A stretch of DNA of 64,000 nucleotides from Gammaproteobacteria bacterium (lineage in GTDB: Bacteria; Pseudomonadota; Gammaproteobacteria; Thiohalomonadales; Thiohalomonadaceae), in assembly GCA_024709225.1 (NCBI GenBank), contig JANJXC010000013.1, positions 1 to 64,000 of the forward strand, in the 5' to 3' direction. Positions 8,069 to 17,515 of the stretch are shown here, in pieces; position 1 is the first letter of the stretch; every line of letters begins with the position of its first letter. Position numbers and translations under genes: made by a program. Under the pieces are notes generated by a model. It was not told the DNA's origin. It made no database searches and worked only from the letters and a program-made list of their open reading frames with translations.

Positions 8069-8101
8069 CTGTCATAAAGCAGTAACAGTAGTGTCATACA
8101 T
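8069..8101 (+). promoter_or_regulatory. Pho box upstream of pstS
   Basis: CTGTCAT, CAGTAAC and GTGTCAT begin at 8069, 8080 and 8091, three PhoB heptamers in strict 11-bp register. The first is a perfect match to the Escherichia coli consensus half-site. The site is about 100 bases before the pstS start. Confidence 0.88.
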
Positions 8102-8197
8102 ATGACAACACCCGCTCCCATACTGCGTTCCGTTGCAAAGCGGGGGCCGATGGTTCCGGCTCTTGTTTCAACCTACCCAGACAGAGGATTGACCTGT

Positions 8198-9175
8198 ATG
8201 ACTTTCAAGAAAGTATTCACCGCGGCCGCCCTGGCCTCGGCCCTGGTGGCCGGCAGTGCCATGGCTGCCATGCCGAAGGTTGATGCCGGCCTGCCGGAAT
8301 ACCAGCGTGCCTCCGGTGTGTCCGGCAATTTCTCCAGCATCGGTTCCGACACCCTGAACAACCTGATGACGCTGTGGGCCGAGGATTACAACCGCTTCTA
8401 TCCCAACGTCAACATCCAGATCCAGGGCGCCGGTTCTTCCACCGCGCCCCCGGCGCTGACCGAAGGCACCGCCAACTTCGGCCCCATGAGCCGCGCCATG
8501 AAGTCCTCGGAAATCCAGGCCTTCGAGAACAAGTACGGCTACAAGCCCACCGCCGTGCCCGTCGCCATCGACGTGCTGGCCGTGTACGTCAACAAGGACA
8601 ACCCGATCAAGGGCCTGACCATGGCGCAGGTGGACGCCATCTTCTCCGCCACCCGCCGCTGCGGCGGCAAGGAAGACATCACCCGCTGGGGCCAGCTCGG
8701 CCTGACCGGTGCCTGGGCCAACCGCGACTTCACCCTGTACAGCCGCAATGCCGTGTCCGGTACCTACGGCTTCTTCAAGGAGCACGCCCTGTGCAAGGGT
8801 GACTTCAAGGCGAACATCAATGAGCAGCCGGGTTCGGCCTCGGTGGTGCAGGGCGTGACCGAGTCGGTCAACGGCATCGGCTACTCCGGTATCGGCTACA
8901 TCACCTCCGGCGTGCGCGCCGTGCCGCTGGCCAAGGCCGAAGGCAAGCCGTTCGCCCCGGCCGACGCCGAGCATGCCGCCGACGGCAGCTACCCGATGGC
9001 ACGCTTCCTGTACGTCTACGTGAACAAGCACCCGAACCGCCCGCTGTCGCCGATGGAGCGCGAGTTCTTCAAGCTGGTGCTGTCCAAGCAGGGTCAGGAA
9101 ACCGTGGTCAAGGATGGCTACATCCCGCTGCCCGCCGCCGTGGTCAAGCGCGAGCTGGAGAAGCTCGGGCTGTAA
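8198..9175 (+). CDS. pstS: Phosphate ABC transporter substrate-binding protein PstS
   Basis: The 325-residue periplasmic protein begins with a clear signal peptide ([20 protein letters not shown], cleavage after AMA). It continues with the phosphate-binding fold of the PstS family, including the GSDTLNNLM and [14 protein letters not shown] segments that supply phosphate-contacting backbone and serines. It delivers inorganic phosphate to PstC/PstA. The ATG at 8198 was chosen because it starts the signal peptide and follows AGAGGA; the track start lies in the promoter. A Pho box precedes it and a strong terminator follows at once. PstS can therefore be made in excess over the separately controlled permease genes downstream. 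Confidence 0.95.
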   Translation: MTFKKVFTAAALASALVAGSAMAAMPKVDAGLPEYQRASGVSGNFSSIGSDTLNNLMTLWAEDYNRFYPNVNIQIQGAGSSTAPPALTEGTANFGPMSRAMKSSEIQAFENKYGYKPTAVPVAIDVLAVYVNKDNPIKGLTMAQVDAIFSATRRCGGKEDITRWGQLGLTGAWANRDFTLYSRNAVSGTYGFFKEHALCKGDFKANINEQPGSASVVQGVTESVNGIGYSGIGYITSGVRAVPLAKAEGKPFAPADAEHAADGSYPMARFLYVYVNKHPNRPLSPMEREFFKLVLSKQGQETVVKDGYIPLPAAVVKRELEKLGL

Positions 9176-9187
9176 ATCGCAAACCAC

Positions 9188-9216
9188 AGACCGCCCCGTC
9201 CGGGGCGGTCTGTTTT
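9188..9216 (+). terminator. Rho-independent terminator after pstS
   Basis: A perfect 10-bp stem AGACCGCCCC / GGGGCGGTCT with a four-base loop is followed by TGTTTT, 12 bases after the pstS stop. It separates pstS from the lipoprotein gene and probably lowers read-through. Confidence 0.9.
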
Positions 9217-9238
9217 CCAATGAATCGATGGGAGATAA

Positions 9239-9841
9239 ATGATGCTTGCGAACAAAAGCAGGATGACGCTCGCCGCCGTGGCGCTGCTGGGTCTGGGTTT
9301 GAGCGGTTGCGCCACCGAGCAGGGCGCCGCCAAGGGCGAGGCCAAGACCGAGATGGCCAAGGCCGCCGCCGTGGAAACCAGTGCGGCCCTGCCGCAGCAG
9401 TATTTCGAACTGCACAAGGACGGCCGTATCTGGGTGTTCGGTGACGCCGCCCTGTACAAGGGCGCTGTGGCCGGCAAGGAAGTACCCCTGGCCATGACCC
9501 GCATCGGTGCCGGGCCCAAGCGCGAGACCGTGGTCTTCGGCCTGACCAAGGACGAGAGCAAGAAGGTCGCCAGCCTGGGCCAGGTCGCCCTGTTCGAGGG
9601 CAAGGTGGCAGGCGCTGCCGAGGGTTTCTACGGCGAAATCGTCAAGAGCGGCCGCCACTACGTGTTCGACGGCTGGAACGAGATGAAGGCCTTCCGCAAC
9701 AGCGGCGAAGCCCCCTATGTCTTCACCTACGTCGGCGCCGGCGCCGGGAAGGCAACCGTGGTCTATGTGCGCAACAAGGCGCAGAGCAAGACCGTCCCCA
9801 GTCCCCTGATCGCCCAGTTCCGCCAGTTCCACGGGCTTTAA
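9239..9841 (+). CDS. Lipoprotein with internal duplication in the pst locus
   Basis: The 200-residue product has a lipoprotein signal peptide ending in the lipobox LSGC (cysteine about residue 22), then an alanine/lysine-rich linker. Two repeats of one domain follow, starting near YFELHKDGRIWVFGD and FYGEIVKSGRHYVFDGW. Each ends in a beta-hairpin-like GAGPKRETVVFGL or GAGAGKATVVYV segment. It should be anchored to a membrane facing the periplasm. No named family was recognised. Its place between pstS and pstC, and GGGAG before the ATG pair at 9239/9242, support a true gene in the phosphate locus. A role in phosphate capture or envelope adaptation is only inferred from position. Confidence 0.75.
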   Translation: MMLANKSRMTLAAVALLGLGLSGCATEQGAAKGEAKTEMAKAAAVETSAALPQQYFELHKDGRIWVFGDAALYKGAVAGKEVPLAMTRIGAGPKRETVVFGLTKDESKKVASLGQVALFEGKVAGAAEGFYGEIVKSGRHYVFDGWNEMKAFRNSGEAPYVFTYVGAGAGKATVVYVRNKAQSKTVPSPLIAQFRQFHGL

Positions 9842-9844
9842 AAG

Positions 9845-9966
9845 GCAGATACAAGTTACAAGTGGCAAGATACAAGTGATGGAATGCGCTACGCGCGCCG
9901 TATATCAAAACAGCTCCCGCGGAGCGGGCACATTCCCTTGTCACTTGTAACTTGTCACTTGCAACT
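9845..9966. repeat. Dispersed heptamer-arm inverted element
   Basis: The left arm AGATACA, AGTTACA, AGTGGCA, AGATACA in 7-bp steps and the right arm CTTGTCACTTGTAACTTG are inverted copies flanking a core with GCGCTACGCGC. The element begins just after the lipoprotein stop and ends just before the pstC Pho boxes. Confidence 0.85.
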
Positions 9967-9972
9967 GCCGTT

Positions 9973-10020
9973 GTGTAATCGATTTGTAACATTCCTGCTT
10001 TACCGTAACAGTCCTGTCAT
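9973..10020 (+). promoter_or_regulatory. Two Pho boxes upstream of pstC
   Basis: GTGTAAT (9973), TTGTAAC (9984) and CTGCTTT (9995) form one 11-bp periodic set. CCGTAAC (10003) and CTGTCAT (10014) form a second. The last half-site is a perfect consensus match. They lie 30-80 bases before the pstC ATG, indicating independent PhoB control of pstCAB. Confidence 0.8.
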
Positions 10021-10050
10021 ACGACCGAATCCAGACGAGACCCCCGTTCC

Positions 10051-12348
10051 ATGACCAATACCGTCGCCAAGGCCGCCTCCGGGGACGGCGCCCGTGTTTC
10101 CCTGCTGCCCAGCGGCGAGCAGCGCGCCCGGCTGCGGCGCTGGCGCTATGCCAAGGACCGCATTTCCCGCTACGGCGTCGCCATCGGCGGTCTCGGCGTG
10201 GTGGTCGCCCTGGCGCTGATCTTTGTCTACCTGTTCTACGAAGTCTTTCCCATGCTGCGCCCGGCCGATGTGACGCCGGTGAGCGCCTATGCCCTACCGG
10301 CCGATGTGCGCGGCGATCAGGTGGTCGACCTGGCCACCGAGCGCTATACCGAGGTGGCGGGCGTCTATGGCCGCGATGGCAGCGTCACCTTCCTCAACCC
10401 GCGCAACGGCGAGCTGCTCAAGCGCGTGGACCTGCCGCTGCCGGCGGGCGTGGCGGTGACGAGCGGCGCGCCGGCCGAGGCGAAGTACGGCCTGCTGGCC
10501 CACGGCCTGTCCGATGGCCGCGTGCTGGTGACCCAGCACGAATATACCGTCACCTATCCGGATGACGTGCGTCATACCGAGCCGGAGATCACCTATCCCC
10601 TGGGCGACCAGCCCCTGATGCTGGACGAGCAGGGCGCGCCGCTGGCCGTGGTCGGCATCCAGGCGGTGGGCGAGGGCTATGCCCTGGCCGGCGCCACCGC
10701 AGACGGCCGCCTGACCCTGGCGATCTACAGCGCCGCCGTGTCGTTCATGACCGGCGAGGTGGAGATCAAGCGCGAGGCGTACAGCCTGCCGCCGCTGGCC
10801 GGCCGCCCCACCCACATCCTCATCAACAAGAACATGCGCAACCTGTTCGTGGCGGATGCGGCCGGTTACATCACGCACTACGACATCGTCGACCCCGACG
10901 AGCCGCGCCTGCTGGAGCGGGTGCATGCCGTGGCCGACGGCGTCACCATCGCGGCCATGCGCTATCTGTCCGGCACGGTGTCGATCATCGTCGGCGGTTC
11001 CGACGGCAGCCTGGCGCAGTGGTTCCCGGTGCGCGACGAACAGAACGCCTATCACCTGACCCATATCCGTGATTTCGAACGGCATCCGGCCGCGATCACC
11101 TTCATCGCGCCGGAGTATGCGCGCAAGGGCTTCGTCGTCGGCGACGCCTCCGGCCATGTCGGCGCGCACTTCACCACCTCCGGCCGCACCGTGCTGCTGG
11201 AGCAGGTGAGCGACGCCGCCATCACCGGCGTGACCATGTCGCCGGTGAACGACACCCTGCTGGTGACTGATGCCGCCGGCCGGATGCATTTCCTCAATCT
11301 GTACAACGAGCATCCCGAGATCTCGCTCAAGGCCCTGTGGGGCAAGGTGTGGTACGAGAACCGCGCCGGCGAGGAGTATGTGTGGCAGGCCTCGTCGGGC
11401 AGCGACGACTTCGAGCCCAAGCTGAGCCTGACGCCGCTGACCCTGGGCACCATCAAGGCGGCCTTCTTCGCCATGGTGTTCGCCATCCCGCTCGCCATCA
11501 TGGGGGCGCTGTACAGCGCCTATTTCATGACCGCGCGCCTGCGCGGCTTCGTCAAGCCGAGCATCGAGATCATGGAGGCGCTGCCGACGGTGATCCTCGG
11601 CTTCCTCGCCGGCCTGTGGCTGGCGCCGTTCATGGAGAACAACCTGCCGGCGGTGTTCAGCATCCTGCTGCTGATGCCCATCGCCATGCTGGTGGTGGCC
11701 TATGGCTGGGCCAACCTGCCGGCACGTCTGCGCCTGCTGGTGCCGCCGGGCTGGGAGGTGGTGATCCTGATGCCGGTGATCCTGCTGGTGGGCTGGCTGT
11801 GCGTCGTGATGAGCCCCTCGGTGGAGGTCTGGTTCTTCAACGGCAGCATGCGCCAGTGGCTGACCGACGTGGGCATTACCTACGACCAGCGCAACGCCCT
11901 GGTGGTGGGCATCGCCATGGGCTTCGCCGTCATCCCCACCATCTTCTCCATCGCCGAGGACGCCATCTTCACCGTGCCGCGCCACCTCACCCAGGGCTCG
12001 CTGGCGCTCGGCGCCACGCCGTGGCAGACCATGGTCGGCGTGGTGCTGCCCACCGCCAGCCCCGGCATCTTCGCCGCGGTGATGATGGGCTTCGGCCGCG
12101 CCGTGGGCGAGACCATGATCGTGCTGATGGCCACCGGCAACAGCCCGGTGATGAACTTCAACATCTTCGAGGGCATGCGCACCCTGTCCGCCAACATCGC
12201 GGTGGAGCTGCCGGAGACGCCGCTGGGCAGCACCCACTTCCGCGTGCTGTTCCTCGCCGCCCTGGTGCTGCTGGTGCTCACCTTCGTGATGAACACCGCA
12301 GCGGAAATTGTGCGCCAGCGCCTGCGCAAGCGTTACAGCACCCTCTGA
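10051..12348 (+). CDS. pstC: Phosphate ABC transporter permease PstC
   Basis: The 765-residue protein is one half of the membrane channel for phosphate. A first membrane helix (about residues 45-70) is followed by a large periplasmic region of some 380 residues with beta-strand-rich, propeller-like sequence. The ABC permease core then has several membrane segments and an EAA-type loop containing LGATPWQTMVGVVLP. Classic PstC is about 320 residues, so this is the long form seen in many marine and environmental gammaproteobacteria. The role of the extra periplasmic domain is unknown. It is followed by pstA after 17 bases. Confidence 0.93.
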   Translation: MTNTVAKAASGDGARVSLLPSGEQRARLRRWRYAKDRISRYGVAIGGLGVVVALALIFVYLFYEVFPMLRPADVTPVSAYALPADVRGDQVVDLATERYTEVAGVYGRDGSVTFLNPRNGELLKRVDLPLPAGVAVTSGAPAEAKYGLLAHGLSDGRVLVTQHEYTVTYPDDVRHTEPEITYPLGDQPLMLDEQGAPLAVVGIQAVGEGYALAGATADGRLTLAIYSAAVSFMTGEVEIKREAYSLPPLAGRPTHILINKNMRNLFVADAAGYITHYDIVDPDEPRLLERVHAVADGVTIAAMRYLSGTVSIIVGGSDGSLAQWFPVRDEQNAYHLTHIRDFERHPAAITFIAPEYARKGFVVGDASGHVGAHFTTSGRTVLLEQVSDAAITGVTMSPVNDTLLVTDAAGRMHFLNLYNEHPEISLKALWGKVWYENRAGEEYVWQASSGSDDFEPKLSLTPLTLGTIKAAFFAMVFAIPLAIMGALYSAYFMTARLRGFVKPSIEIMEALPTVILGFLAGLWLAPFMENNLPAVFSILLLMPIAMLVVAYGWANLPARLRLLVPPGWEVVILMPVILLVGWLCVVMSPSVEVWFFNGSMRQWLTDVGITYDQRNALVVGIAMGFAVIPTIFSIAEDAIFTVPRHLTQGSLALGATPWQTMVGVVLPTASPGIFAAVMMGFGRAVGETMIVLMATGNSPVMNFNIFEGMRTLSANIAVELPETPLGSTHFRVLFLAALVLLVLTFVMNTAAEIVRQRLRKRYSTL

Positions 12349-12365
12349 TCCGGAGCGCACCCAGA

Positions 12366-14045
12366 ATGAGTCTCGTGAACATCAAAACCTGGAGCAAGAG
12401 CGGCGCCCCCTGGATCTGGCTCAACGCCGGTGCGGTGGCGGCCAGCATGGTGATGGTGCTGGGCCTGCTGCTGCTCATCGCGGTGCGCGGTTTCGGCCAT
12501 TTCTGGCCGCACGACCTGATGGAGGTGGACGTCACCAGTCCGGACGGTACGGTGCAGCGCGTGCTGGGCGAGCTGGTGCGCAGCGAGGAACTGCCGGCCT
12601 CGGTGCTGCACGATGCCGGCGTGCAAATTCCGCGAGATATCCTGACCGTTGAGCGTCACCTGATCAAACAGGGCAACCGCGATACCCTGGGCCGCGACTT
12701 CGTCTGGTACCTGGCGCCGCGCATGGGCGAGCCCAGCTATCCGGTCAACGCCATGGTGCTGGAGCGGCGCGAGTGGGGAAATCTGTACGGCTATCCGCTG
12801 GAGCTGAAGGAAGGCGGCCAGACCGTCGCGCAGGGCGAGGCCCTGTGGCCCGCGCTGCTCGCGCGGATCGAGCGCGCCAACGACATACACGACGAAATCC
12901 GCAGGATCGAGCGCCAGGACATCGGCAAGGTCAATTTCCGCATGGAGGGCCTGCGCCTGGACGAGCGCCGCATGGCGCTGGACCCGAACATGCCCGCCGC
13001 GGAGGTGGCGCAGCGCAAGGCGCAGATGGCGGCCGAGCGCGCCGAGCTGGATGCGGAGTACGCGCGCCTGGCCGAGCAGCTCGAGGTGCTGTACCGCGAC
13101 GTGAAGCGCGACACTTTGGTGGCGGAGCTCATGGACGGGCGCAAGGTGAACGTGCCGGTGGCCAACATCGTGCGCGCCTCGCAGCCCAACGCCATGTCGC
13201 TGTTCGCCAAGATCGGCTACTACTTCGACCGCTTCGGCGAGTTCGTCGGCGGCTATCCGCGCGAGGCCAACACCGAAGGCGGCATTTTCCCCGCCATCTT
13301 CGGCACCGTGACTATGGTGATGGTGATGTCCATCATCGTCACGCCCTTCGGCATCCTCGCCGCCATCTATCTGCGCGAATACGCCAAGCAGGGGCCGCTG
13401 CTGCGCCTGATCCGCGTCTCCGTCTACAACCTGGCCGGCGTGCCGTCCATCGTCTTCGGCGTGTTCGGCCTCGGCTTCTTCGTCTATTTCCTCGGCGGCT
13501 CCATCGACGAGCTGTTTTACCCCGAGGCGCTGCCGTCGCCCACCTTCGGCACCCCCGGCCTGTTCTGGGCCTCGCTGACCCTGGCCCTGCTGACCCTGCC
13601 GGTGGTGATCGTCGCCACCGAGGAAGGCCTGGCGCGCATCCCCAGCACCATCCGCATGGGCAGCCTGGCCCTCGGCGCCACCAAGGCGGAAACGCTGTGG
13701 AAGGTGGTGGTGCCGCTGTCCACCCCGGCGATGATGACGGGACTTATCCTTGCCATCGCCCGCGCCGCCGGCGAGGTGGCGCCGCTGATGCTGGTGGGCG
13801 TGGTCAAGCTGGCGCCGACCCTGCCCATCGACGGCAACCTGCCCTTCATCCACATGGAGCGCAAGATCATGCACCTGGGCTTCCACATCTATGATGTCGG
13901 TTTCCAGAGCCCCAACGTCGAGGCGGCGCGGCCGCTGGTGTACGCCACCGCCCTGACCCTGGTGATCCTGATCGTGATCCTCAACCTGGCCGCCATCAGC
14001 ATCCGCAACCACCTGCGCGAGAAGTACCGCAGCGAATCCGATTGA
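12366..14045 (+). CDS. pstA: Phosphate ABC transporter permease PstA
   Basis: The 559-residue product pairs with PstC in the inner membrane. After an N-terminal membrane helix comes a long extracytoplasmic region. It includes a charged, probably coiled-coil stretch around residues 160-260 (many E, R, A and L residues). The permease core follows, with an EAA loop including [15 protein letters not shown]. The extended length matches the long PstC upstream. The ATG at 12366, 17 bases after pstC, replaces the track start, which lies inside pstC in another frame. Confidence 0.93.
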   Translation: MSLVNIKTWSKSGAPWIWLNAGAVAASMVMVLGLLLLIAVRGFGHFWPHDLMEVDVTSPDGTVQRVLGELVRSEELPASVLHDAGVQIPRDILTVERHLIKQGNRDTLGRDFVWYLAPRMGEPSYPVNAMVLERREWGNLYGYPLELKEGGQTVAQGEALWPALLARIERANDIHDEIRRIERQDIGKVNFRMEGLRLDERRMALDPNMPAAEVAQRKAQMAAERAELDAEYARLAEQLEVLYRDVKRDTLVAELMDGRKVNVPVANIVRASQPNAMSLFAKIGYYFDRFGEFVGGYPREANTEGGIFPAIFGTVTMVMVMSIIVTPFGILAAIYLREYAKQGPLLRLIRVSVYNLAGVPSIVFGVFGLGFFVYFLGGSIDELFYPEALPSPTFGTPGLFWASLTLALLTLPVVIVATEEGLARIPSTIRMGSLALGATKAETLWKVVVPLSTPAMMTGLILAIARAAGEVAPLMLVGVVKLAPTLPIDGNLPFIHMERKIMHLGFHIYDVGFQSPNVEAARPLVYATALTLVILIVILNLAAISIRNHLREKYRSESD

Positions 14046-14103
14046 TGCACCGGCACCGGATAGAGCAGACAGACAAATGAACGCTATAGGCAAGGATATG
14101 GAC

Positions 14104-14952
14104 ATGACCAGCAGCAACCCGTCCGCAGTGCGCACCCATTCCGTCAGCAGCCATATGTTCGAAGGCGAGGAGCGGCAGAAGCTCAGTCTCGCCGACGAGA
14201 CCATCTGCCTCGACGTGCGCAACCTGAACCTGTATTACGGCGCCGACCAGGCGCTGAAGGGCATCAGCCTGAAGATCCCGGCGCAGCGCGTTACCGCCTT
14301 CATCGGCCCCAGCGGCTGCGGCAAGTCCACCCTGCTGCGCTGCTTCAACCGCATGAACGACCTCATCGACAGCTGCCGCATCGAGGGCGAGGTGCTGCTC
14401 GACGGCGAGGACATCTTCAAGCGCGGCGTCGATGTCGCCGAGCTGCGCCGCAAGGTGGGCATGGTGTTCCAGAAGCCCAATCCCTTCCCCAAGTCCATCT
14501 ACGAGAACGTGGCCTACGGCCTGCGCCTGCAGGGCGTGAACAACCGCCGCATTCTCGACGAGGCCGTAGAGAAGGCCCTGACCGGCGCCGCGCTGTGGGG
14601 CGAGGTGAAGGATCGCCTCAACGACAACGCCATGGGCCTGTCCGGCGGCCAGCAGCAGCGTCTGGTCATCGCCCGCGCCATCGCCATCGAGCCGGAAGTG
14701 CTGCTGCTGGACGAGCCGGCCTCGGCCCTGGACCCGATCTCCACCCTGAAGATCGAGGAACTGATCAACGAGCTCAAGTCGCAGTACACCATCGTCATCG
14801 TCACCCACAACATGCAGCAGGCGGCGCGCGTCTCCGACTACACTGCCTTCATGTACATGGGCGACATGATCGAATACAGCGATACCGACACCATCTTCAC
14901 CAATCCGGCCAAGAAGCAGACCGAGGATTACATTACCGGCCGCTACGGTTGA
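14104..14952 (+). CDS. pstB: Phosphate ABC transporter ATP-binding protein PstB
   Basis: The 282-residue ATPase powers phosphate import. It shows Walker [10 protein letters not shown], the PstB-typical Q-loop [12 protein letters not shown], the ABC signature LSGGQQQRL, Walker [12 protein letters not shown] and the H-loop THNMQQ. The start at 14104 is preferred because AAGGA lies 7 bases upstream; the track ATG at 14077 has no ribosome-binding site. It ends 37 bases before the REPIN array that separates it from phoU. Confidence 0.95.
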   Translation: MTSSNPSAVRTHSVSSHMFEGEERQKLSLADETICLDVRNLNLYYGADQALKGISLKIPAQRVTAFIGPSGCGKSTLLRCFNRMNDLIDSCRIEGEVLLDGEDIFKRGVDVAELRRKVGMVFQKPNPFPKSIYENVAYGLRLQGVNNRRILDEAVEKALTGAALWGEVKDRLNDNAMGLSGGQQQRLVIARAIAIEPEVLLLDEPASALDPISTLKIEELINELKSQYTIVIVTHNMQQAARVSDYTAFMYMGDMIEYSDTDTIFTNPAKKQTEDYITGRYG

Positions 14953-14988
14953 TTTGATGTAGGGCACGCACCGTGCACATCAGGTTTT

Positions 14989-15550
14989 GTAGGAGCGAAT
15001 CGTATTCGCGATGGGGGTGGCACCGACCGGCGCTGTATCGCGGATGCCATCCGCTCCTACGGGTCCGTCGCGTTTGGTAGGAGCGAATCGTATTCGCGAT
15101 GGGGGTGGCTCTGACCGGCGCTGTATCGCGGATGCCATCCGCTCCTACGGGGACCGGCCCGTTTGGTAGGCGCGAATCGTATTCGCGATGGGGGTGGCTC
15201 CGTCCGGCGCTGTATCGCGGATGCCATCCGCTCCTACGGGGACCGTCCCGTTTGGTAGGAGCGAATCGTATTCGCGATTGGTGGTGGCTCCGCCCGGCGC
15301 CGTATCGCGGATGCCATCCGCTCCTACGGGTCCGTCGCGTTTGGTAGGAGCGAATCGTAATCGCGATTGGGGGTGGCTCCGACCGGCGCTGTATCGCGGA
15401 TGCCATCCGCTCCTACGGGGACCGTCCCGTTTGGTAGGAGCGAATCGTATTCGCGATGGGGGGTGGCTCCGTCCGGCGCTGTATCGCGGATGCCATCCGC
15501 TCCTACGGGTACCGGCGCGTTTGGTAGGAGCGAATCGTATTCGCGATGGG
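14989..15550. repeat. Tandem REPIN array (six full copies plus one partial)
   Basis: Copies begin at 14989, 15077, 15166, 15255, 15344, 15434 and 15524, giving an 88-90 bp unit. Each unit has two different REP hairpins in inverted orientation: GCGAAT-cgt-ATTCGC near the left end and GCGGAT-gcc-ATCCGC near the right end. GTAGGAGC and GCTCCTAC form the outer arms. A short variable spacer containing CCG(T/G) and GTTTG joins the units. The last copy is truncated. The array fills the gap between pstB and phoU. Confidence 0.95.
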
Positions 15551-15596
15551 AAGATGGCGCCGCCATGCAGGCGAGCACGCGGAGCAAAACATATTT

Positions 15597-15620
15597 GTAG
15601 GGCGGGCTTCAGCCCGCCGG
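15597..15620. repeat. Short REP-like hairpin
   Basis: GGCGGGC and GCCCGCC form a perfect 7-bp stem around TTCA, preceded by GTA. It is a second type of REP-like palindrome between the REPIN array and phoU. Confidence 0.6.
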
Positions 15621-15696
15621 CAGCGGCAACGGGAACACCCGCACCGCTTACAAGGGCAACGACAACACGCGTATCCAGCGAGAAGGAACCGCAGCA

Positions 15697-16413
15697 ATGG
15701 ACAAGATGAGTATCGGTCAGCACATTTCCCAACAGTTCAACGCCGAGCTGGAGGACATCCGTACGCGCGTGCTGAACATGGGCGGCCTGGTCGAGCAGCA
15801 GCTCGCCGACGCCCTGACTGCGGTGATGGATGAAAACACCGAACTGGCCGAACTGGTGATCAACGGCGACCTCAAGGTCAACGCCATGGAGGTGAACATC
15901 GACGAGGAATGCTCGCGCATCCTGGCCCGCCGCCAGCCCGCCGCCAGCGACCTGCGCCTGATCGTCGCCGTGATCAAGACCATCACCGACCTGGAGCGCT
16001 GCGGCGATCAGGCTGAGCGCGTGGCCAGCATCGCCATGCGCCTCACCGGCGGGCGCGAGAACCGCAACCACTACGAAGACCTGGTTCACCTCGGCAATCA
16101 CGTGCGCCAGTTGTTGCACGACGCCCTCGATGCCTTCGCCCGCATGGACCCGGAGGCGGCCGTGCAGGTGGCGCGCGACGACATCAACGTCGACAAGGAA
16201 TACGACGCCCTGACCCGCCAGCTCATCACCTACATGATGGAAGACCCGCGCACCATCACCCGCTCCCTCGACGTGCTGTGGGCCGCCCGCGCCCTGGAGC
16301 GCATCGGCGACCATGCCCGCAACATCTGCGAATACGTCGTCTATCTGGTACGCGGCAAGGACGTGCGCCATGTGTCGCTGGATCAGATGGAGGAGGAGGC
16401 GCGGAAGCGCTGA
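15697..16413 (+). CDS. phoU: Phosphate signalling regulator PhoU
   Basis: The 238-residue all-helical protein has two PhoU repeats, the first with AELEDIRTRVLNMGGLVEQQ and the second centred on NHYEDLVHLGNHV. It contains the metal-contact-type ENTELAE and LERIGDHARNICEYVVY helices. PhoU conveys PstSCAB transport status to PhoR and so restrains PhoB when phosphate is ample. AAGGA lies 12 bases before the ATG. It lies after pstB as usual but is split from it by 744 bases of repeats. It may therefore have weaker or separate transcription. Confidence 0.95.
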   Translation: MDKMSIGQHISQQFNAELEDIRTRVLNMGGLVEQQLADALTAVMDENTELAELVINGDLKVNAMEVNIDEECSRILARRQPAASDLRLIVAVIKTITDLERCGDQAERVASIAMRLTGGRENRNHYEDLVHLGNHVRQLLHDALDAFARMDPEAAVQVARDDINVDKEYDALTRQLITYMMEDPRTITRSLDVLWAARALERIGDHARNICEYVVYLVRGKDVRHVSLDQMEEEARKR

Positions 16414-16454
16414 CTCGGTGGCGCGGAAGCGCCGCTGTTCTTGCCCCTCCGCTC

Positions 16455-17300
16455 AGGTAGGTTGGGCTGACGCAGGATGCCCAACATCGTGATGGCGAGG
16501 GTGTAAGGTGCGCTTCGCGCGCTGAGTATTTATGCGGGGAGCCGCCCCGCGCGCGGGTCACTTTACGAAGTCCATCCTTGGACTTCGCCCTCCGGGCCAG
16601 CCTGCGGCTGTTCCAATTCGCTCCCGGCGAATTGGTCTTTGTCCCGCCAAAGAAAGTAACCAAAGAAAGTCGGCCCGACTGCCACGCCCTGCGGGTTCAT
16701 TCGGCACATCCCTGTGCCTCACCCTTCGGGCAGCCTGCGGCTGTGCGAATCGGCTGGCCTGCCGATTCGTCCCTGCGCTTATCGCCCGAATCGGCGCTCG
16801 CCTACGCGCCATCCCTGGCGCGAAGGCGAGGACCTGCCATCCATGGCATGTCCCCTGTGGGCTCAATCCGATTCGGGCTGCGATGCTCGACGCGGCAAAC
16901 GGGAACCAACCCGGCTCGCCTGCGGCATTGCGCGGTTGGCGTGCGCTTCGCGCACGCAGGGAAAACCCGGAAATGTAGGTTGGGTTCGCCTGATAAGGCG
17001 TAACCCAACATGACGTTGGCTGTTGGGCTTCGTACCTCAGCCCAACCTACCTGCTGACGGCGAAAGATTCGCCATCCATGACGCATCCCCTGCGGGCCTG
17101 CCCGTTTTGAACTGCGCTACTCGGCGAGACAAAAGGGGTTGAAAGCCAAACCCGGCTCGCCTGCGGCATCGCGCGGGTCACGCACGCTTCGCGCACACAA
17201 GGAAACCCCGGAAATGCAGGTCGGATTGGCCTGATAAGGCCTAACCCAACATGATGTTGGTTGTTGGGTCGCATATCTCAGCCAAATCTGCAGGCCAAAC
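16455..17300. repeat. Gene-free region of duplicated and decayed repeats
   Basis: No convincing gene is seen between phoU and 17516. The region contains a GTTGGGC/GCCCAAC palindrome (about 16460-16486) and a block with AAAGAAAGTAACCAAAGAAA. Two imperfect direct copies of a unit of about 230 bp also occur (roughly 16835-17055 and 17065-17295). Both copies share CCCGGCTCGCCTGCGGCAT, CGCACGCTTCGCGCAC-like text and a TGATAAGGC-TAACCCAACATGA core. Predicted ORFs here are frame artefacts of these repeats. Confidence 0.7.
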
Positions 17301-17310
17301 CCGGCAAAGT

Positions 17311-17339
17311 TTGCATTATTTTCCTGTCCGGGCTATGGT
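17311..17339 (+). promoter_or_regulatory. Putative sigma-70 promoter
   Basis: TTGCAT and TATGGT are separated by 17 bases in a locally AT-richer stretch after the repeat region, about 175 bases upstream of the Rnk-like gene. It fits a sigma-70 promoter with a long leader containing a hairpin. Confidence 0.4.
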
Positions 17340-17438
17340 TCGGACCAATTCCCCCGGTAGTCACTGCGACGTTTTGAAGCCGACATGCACGCACGTGTTT
17401 TGATCCATCGAGCCTGTTCTCCCGCCTTTCTCATTTGA

Positions 17439-17462
17439 GCCAGGCGCCTGATGGCGCCTGGC
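17439..17462. other. Perfect 10-bp hairpin in the leader of the Rnk-like gene
   Basis: GCCAGGCGCC and GGCGCCTGGC are exact inverted repeats around TGAT, 54 bases before the start codon. No T-run follows, so it is more likely a leader structure than an intrinsic terminator. Confidence 0.6.
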
Positions 17463-17515
17463 TTGCTCCCCCGTTTCTATCATTCTTCATTCCCGCCAAT
17501 TCCTTTGGAGGGTTT

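Noticed and set aside
10294-12360. 688-residue minus-strand ORF opposite pstC
   Set aside because: It is His/Gly/Ala-rich low-complexity text typical of the antisense frame of a GC-rich gene; pstC on the other strand is certain.
14989-15550. Possible CRISPR array or short-ORF family (VGANRIRD-like peptides)
   Set aside because: The 88-90 bp units are REPIN doublets; spacers are not unique sequences and the peptides are translation artefacts of the repeat.
16532-17274. Several overlapping ORFs in the region after phoU
   Set aside because: They read through duplicated non-coding repeats in different frames, lack ribosome-binding sites and show no family motif.
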